Assembly (NCBI RefSeq): GCF_029892155.1
Contig: NZ_JARZAG010000015.1
Location: 1 to 64,000 of the forward strand
Direction: 5' to 3'
DNA: 64,000 nucleotides
From: Kitasatospora sp. GAS204B
GTDB taxonomy: Bacteria > Actinomycetota > Actinomycetes > Streptomycetales > Streptomycetaceae
Part shown: one piece after another, positions 60,301 through 64,000 of the stretch
Numbering within the stretch: the first letter of the stretch is position 1
Layout of the letters: each line of letters begins with the position of its first letter
Program-made: the position numbers and the translations under genes
The notes under the pieces: generated by a model
What the model was told of the DNA's origin: nothing
What the model saw: only the letters and a program-made list of their open reading frames with translations
The model's database searches: none

Positions 60301-61188
60301 ATGGAGTTCCTGCGGCCCGCTACCTGGGACGAGGCTCTCGCGGCTAAGGCTGAGCACCCGACCGCGCTGCCGATCTCGGGTGGCACGGATGTGATGGTCG
60401 AGATGAACTTCGACGTCCACCGGCCATCCGCGTTGCTCGACCTGAACCGCATCACCGAGCTGACCGAGTGGTCGATCACCGACGGTGTGGTGAGACTCGG
60501 GGCCGCGGTCCCGTATTCCCGGATCATCGACGAGCTGTCCGAGCCCCTGCCGGGGCTGGCGCGTGCGGCGCACACGGTCGGCTCACCGCAGATCCGCAAC
60601 CGGGGCGGCGTCGGCGGGAACCTGGGCGGCGCCTCGCCCGCCGGTGACGCCCACCCCGCGCTGCTGGCCGCCGGGCGCGACGTCTACGTCGAGGCCTGCT
60701 CGGTGCGCGGCACCCGGCTGATCCCGATCGACGAGTTCTACGTCGGGGTGAAGCGCAACAGCCTGGAGAAGGACGAGCTGATCCGCTCGGTCTTCATCCC
60801 GGTGGCGGACGGCCCGCAGCAGTTCTCGAAGATCGGCACCCGCAACGCGATGGTGATCGCGGTCTGCGCCTTCGGCTTCGCGCTGCACCCCAAGAACCAC
60901 ACCGTCGGTACCGGTATCGGCTCGGCTGCCCCCACGCCGCGTCGCGCCGTCGAGGCGGAGCAGTACCTGCAGGGCGTGCTCGAGGAGCGCGGGCTGTGGG
61001 AGTCCGGTGACCTGCTGGGCACCGAGGTGATCCAGAAGTTCGGTGAGCTGGTGAAGGCCGCCGCCTCGCCGATCGACGACGTGCGCGGCACCGCCGACTA
61101 CCGCCGGCACTCGCTGGCCGTGATGGCCCGCCGCACCCTCACCTGGACCTGGAACGACTACAGCAAGCAGATCAGGAGCGCGGCATGA
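60301..61188 (+). CDS. Xanthine dehydrogenase, FAD-binding subunit
   Basis: A 295-residue FAD-binding subunit of the molybdo-flavoenzyme family. The FAD motifs are LPISGGTDVMVEMNF and TVGSPQIRNRGGVGGNLGGASPAGDAHPALLAAG; the C-terminal CO dehydrogenase flavoprotein domain ends near RRHSLAVMARRTLTW. It passes electrons from the iron-sulfur subunit to NAD+. First gene of a small-medium-large operon; the stop overlaps the next start (ATGA). The ATG follows GAGGAGACACCC. Likely regulated by the divergent PucR protein. Confidence 0.92.
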   Translation: MEFLRPATWDEALAAKAEHPTALPISGGTDVMVEMNFDVHRPSALLDLNRITELTEWSITDGVVRLGAAVPYSRIIDELSEPLPGLARAAHTVGSPQIRNRGGVGGNLGGASPAGDAHPALLAAGRDVYVEACSVRGTRLIPIDEFYVGVKRNSLEKDELIRSVFIPVADGPQQFSKIGTRNAMVIAVCAFGFALHPKNHTVGTGIGSAAPTPRRAVEAEQYLQGVLEERGLWESGDLLGTEVIQKFGELVKAAASPIDDVRGTADYRRHSLAVMARRTLTWTWNDYSKQIRSAA

Positions 61189-61670
61189 GGGTCACTTTCA
61201 CCGCCAACGGGAAGCCGGTCGAGGCCGACGACGTCTGGGAGGGCGAGAGCCTCCTGTACGTGCTGCGCGAGCGGGTCGGCCTGCCGGGTTCGAAGAACGC
61301 CTGCGAGCAGGGCGAGTGCGGCTCCTGCACGGTCTACCTGGACGGCACCCCGGTCTGCTCCTGCCTGGTCGCGGCCGGCCAGGTGCAGGACCGCGAGGTC
61401 CGCACCGTCGAGGGCCTGACCGACGGCGAGGAGCTGGGCCTGGTCCAGCAGGCGTTCGTCGACGCCGGCGCCGTCCAGTGCGGCTTCTGCACCCCGGGTC
61501 TGCTGGTGCAGACCGACGCGCTGCTCGACCGCAGCCCGCAGCCCAGCGACACCGACATCCGCGAGGCGCTCAGCGGCAACCTGTGCCGCTGCACCGGCTA
61601 CGAGAAGATCATGGACGCGGTGCGGCTGGCGTCCGCCCGCAAGTGCCAGAAGGTGGGGACCTCCGAATGA
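61185..61670 (+). CDS. Xanthine dehydrogenase, [2Fe-2S] subunit
   Basis: A 161-residue iron-sulfur subunit with two [2Fe-2S] clusters. The plant-ferredoxin-like cluster is held by CEQGECGSC and CSC; the second, helical cluster by CGFCTPG and CRCTGYEKIM. It carries electrons from the molybdenum site to FAD. The length is normal. It overlaps both neighbours by four bases, so the three subunits are made in equal proportion. Confidence 0.94.
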   Translation: MRVTFTANGKPVEADDVWEGESLLYVLRERVGLPGSKNACEQGECGSCTVYLDGTPVCSCLVAAGQVQDREVRTVEGLTDGEELGLVQQAFVDAGAVQCGFCTPGLLVQTDALLDRSPQPSDTDIREALSGNLCRCTGYEKIMDAVRLASARKCQKVGTSE

Positions 61671-64000
61671 GTGCTCGTACCATCCAGGGTCAGAAGAACC
61701 TTCAGGACATCACCACCGGCAGCCCGCACGGCATCGGCGGCTCGCCGCTGCGCCCGGACGGCACGCTGAAGGTCAAGGGCGAGTTCGCCTACTCCTCGGA
61801 CATGTGGCACGAGGACATGCTCTGGGGCATGGCGCTGCGCTCGCCGCACCCGCGGGCCAACATCCTGAGCGTGGACATCTCCGAGGCGCTCAAGACGCCG
61901 GGCGTCTACGCGGTGCTGACCCACGAGGACATCCCGGGCTCGAAGTACTACGGCCTGGAGATCCAGGACCAGCCGGCGCTGGCGATCGACAAGGTCCGCT
62001 ACCACGGTGAGGCGATCGCGCTGGTCGCGGCCGACCACCCGGAGACGGCCCGCCGCGCGGTGAAGAAGATCAAGGTCGAGTACGAGGTGCTCACCCCGAT
62101 CACCACCGAGGAGCAGGCGCTCAACCCCGAGGTGCACGGCTACGTGCACGAGCCGCACGAGTACAAGTCGCACGGCTCGGGCAACATCTGCCACTCGCAG
62201 AAGCTGGTCTACGGCAAGGGCGTGACCGACGAGGTCAAGGCGCTGGCCGACGTGGTCGTCAAGGGCGAGTACGAGGTCGGCATGCAGGACCAGGCCTTCC
62301 TCGGCCCGGAGTCCGGCCTCGCGGTGCCCGCCGAGGACGGCGGCATCGACCTCTACGTGGCCACCCAGTGGCTGCACGTGGACCGCCAGCAGATGGCCCC
62401 GGTGCTCGGCCTGCCCGAGGAGAAGGTCCGCCTCACCCTGGCCGGCGTCGGCGGCGCCTTCGGCGGTCGCGAGGACCTGTCGATGCAGATCCACGCCTCG
62501 CTGCTGGCCCAGCGCACCGGCAAGCCGGTCAAGATCGTCTACGCCCGCGACGAGTCCTTCTTCGGCCACGTGCACCGCCACCCGGCCAAGATGAGCTACG
62601 AGCACGGCGCCACCCGCGACGGCAAGCTGGTCTACTCCGACGTGCGCCTGGTGCTGGACGGCGGCGCCTACGCCTCCGCCTCCCCCGCCGTGGTCGGCAA
62701 CGCGGCCTCGCTGGGCAACGGCCCGTACAACATCCCGAACGTGCGGATGGAGGCCATCGCCCTCTACACCAACAACCCGAGCTGCGGCGCGATGCGCGGC
62801 TTCGGCGCGGTGCAGGCCTGCTTCGGCTATGAGACCCAGATGGACCGGCTCGCCGCCGAGCTGGGCATGGACCCGGTCGAGCTGCGCCAGCTGAACGCGA
62901 TGTCGGAGGGCGACTACCTGCCCACCGGCCAGCAGATCGACTCGCCCGCCCCGGTCGCCGAACTGCTGCGCCGGGTCAAGGACATGCCGCTGCCGCCGCC
63001 GCTGGACCTGACCAACCTGGACATCCGCGAGCTGCCCGGCGCGCTGTCGAACACCTCGCACGGTGAGGGCATCGTGCGCGGCATCGGCTACTCGGTCGGC
63101 ATCAAGAACGTCGGCTTCTCCGAGGGCTTCGACGACTACTCCACCGCCCGGGTCCGCCTGGAGGTCATCGGCGGCGAGCCGGTCGCCATGGTGCACACCG
63201 CGATGGCCGAGGTCGGCCAGGGCGGCGTCACCGTGCACGCCCAGATCGCCCGCACCGAGCTGGGCGTCGAGCAGGTCACCATCCACCCGGCCAACACCGA
63301 GGTCGGGTCGGCCGGTTCCACCTCCGCCTCGCGGCAGACCTACATGACCGGCGGCGCGGTCAAGCTCGCGGCCGAGGCCGTGAAGTACGCGCTGATCGAG
63401 AAGGGCCGCAAGCGCTACGGCTGGGCGCAGAACGACCTGAACCTGGTCGGCGGCAAGGTGGTCTCCGAGTCGGCCGGTGTGCTGGTCCCGATGGTCGACC
63501 TGCTCGGCGACGAGGCGATCGACCTGACCCGCGAGCACCACCACCGCCCGACCGAGGCGTTCGACAAGGAGACCGGGCAGGGCTTCGGCCACGTCCAGTA
63601 CACCTTCTGCGCCAACCGCGCCGTGGTCGACGTGGACGTCGAGCTGGGCCTGGTCAAGGTGGTCGAGCTGACGGCGGCTCAGGACGTCGGCAAGGCGCTC
63701 AACCCGCTCTCGGTGGTCGGCCAGATCCAGGGCGGCTGCACCCAGGCGCTGGGCCTGGCGGTGATGGAGGAGATCATCGTCAAGGACGGCAAGGTGCGCA
63801 ACGCCTCGTTCACCGACTACCTGATCCCGACCATCCTGGACGTCCCGCCGATCCCGGTGGACGTGCTGGAACTGCCGGACCCGAACGCCCCGTACGGGCT
63901 GCGCGGGGTCGGCGAGGCGCCCACCGTCTCGGCCACCCCTTCGATCGTCGCCGCGATCAGGCAGGCCACCGGCATCGCGCTCAACCGGATCCCGGTTCGG
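61667..64000 (+). CDS. Xanthine dehydrogenase, molybdenum-binding subunit (cut by window edge)
   Basis: At least 778 residues of the large molybdopterin subunit, running off the window end without a stop; by family length only a few residues to tens of residues are missing. Domains: the Ald_Xan_dh_C N-terminal barrel (VKGEFAYSSDMWHEDMLWG), the molybdopterin dinucleotide motifs GVGGAFGGREDLSMQIHASLLA and GAMRGFGAVQACFGYE, and the C-terminal GLRGVGEAPTVSATPSIVAAI with the catalytic Glu. It hydroxylates hypoxanthine and xanthine (or a related heterocycle) with water as oxygen donor. Specificity for xanthine is inferred from the PucR neighbour. Confidence 0.92.
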   Translation, partial: MSARTIQGQKNLQDITTGSPHGIGGSPLRPDGTLKVKGEFAYSSDMWHEDMLWGMALRSPHPRANILSVDISEALKTPGVYAVLTHEDIPGSKYYGLEIQDQPALAIDKVRYHGEAIALVAADHPETARRAVKKIKVEYEVLTPITTEEQALNPEVHGYVHEPHEYKSHGSGNICHSQKLVYGKGVTDEVKALADVVVKGEYEVGMQDQAFLGPESGLAVPAEDGGIDLYVATQWLHVDRQQMAPVLGLPEEKVRLTLAGVGGAFGGREDLSMQIHASLLAQRTGKPVKIVYARDESFFGHVHRHPAKMSYEHGATRDGKLVYSDVRLVLDGGAYASASPAVVGNAASLGNGPYNIPNVRMEAIALYTNNPSCGAMRGFGAVQACFGYETQMDRLAAELGMDPVELRQLNAMSEGDYLPTGQQIDSPAPVAELLRRVKDMPLPPPLDLTNLDIRELPGALSNTSHGEGIVRGIGYSVGIKNVGFSEGFDDYSTARVRLEVIGGEPVAMVHTAMAEVGQGGVTVHAQIARTELGVEQVTIHPANTEVGSAGSTSASRQTYMTGGAVKLAAEAVKYALIEKGRKRYGWAQNDLNLVGGKVVSESAGVLVPMVDLLGDEAIDLTREHHHRPTEAFDKETGQGFGHVQYTFCANRAVVDVDVELGLVKVVELTAAQDVGKALNPLSVVGQIQGGCTQALGLAVMEEIIVKDGKVRNASFTDYLIPTILDVPPIPVDVLELPDPNAPYGLRGVGEAPTVSATPSIVAAIRQATGIALNRIPVR

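Noticed and set aside
59886..60347. Plus-strand frame in the pucR/xanthine dehydrogenase gap
   Set aside because: It extends into the first dehydrogenase gene in another frame and has no start signal.

Overview
The window is about 64 kb of very GC-rich actinomycete DNA (GC-saturated third codon positions, frequent GTG starts, ATGA gene overlaps, T-run-free hairpin terminators). A SARP regulator, a PucR-controlled xanthine dehydrogenase, a Streptomyces-style Tad locus and a nitric oxide synthase together suggest a linear-chromosome streptomycete (Streptomyces/Kitasatospora group). I see no rRNA, tRNA, CRISPR array or biosynthetic gene cluster. About 55 genes can be supported.

Layout. 0.1-5.3 kb: a truncated MITE copy, a mycothiol-dependent-isomerase-like gene, a divergent TetR/amino-acid-permease pair with a visible operator, a nitric oxide synthase oxygenase, and a complete MITE. 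5.3-9.4 kb: a TetR regulator divergent from an acyl-CoA dehydrogenase/thiolase/FabG operon, with its own palindromic operator. 9.5-13.5 kb: ABC exporter plus NarL-type two-component system. 13.6-28 kb: patatin-like phospholipase, secreted BNR/sialidase-like protein, S53 protease, a large pseudo-caspase-like protein, AEC carrier, SARP regulator, GNAT acetyltransferase, secreted phospholipase D-like protein and a membrane acyltransferase.

28.1-42.7 kb: a 13-gene minus-strand Tad/Flp pilus locus. In transcription order it encodes a small pseudo-caspase-like protein, a lipoprotein, a secreted protein, a SAF-domain protein (RcpC/CpaB-like), TadZ, TadA, TadB, TadC, a Flp-like prepilin, two TadE-like and one TadG-like pseudopilins, and a 1274-residue membrane protein joining LysM domains to a C-terminal BTAD domain. 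42.8-59.8 kb: housekeeping and metabolic genes (PNPOx-like, MaoC, metallo-beta-lactamase fold, DUF389, TesB thioesterase, a BASS-like transporter carrying an in-frame MITE, an orphan Wadjet JetA/JetB-like fusion, YhhN, DUF899, exonuclease III, an orphan cytochrome b, ROK kinase, esterase, PucR regulator). 60.3-64 kb: the three xanthine dehydrogenase subunits, the last cut by the window edge.

Most unusual signals: (1) a recurring 13-14 bp palindrome, GGnAAGCGCTTnCC, lies inside coding sequences and is concentrated in the Tad locus, where it forces rare codons; (2) a TA-flanked MITE family of four copies or fragments, one inserted in frame in a transporter gene and bringing a TTA (bldA-type) codon, another creating the stop codon of a tetR gene; (3) two paralogous caspase-fold proteins that both lack the catalytic dyad, one heading the Tad locus; (4) a lone fusion of two Wadjet defence subunits; (5) the LysM-BTAD membrane protein ending the Tad operon.
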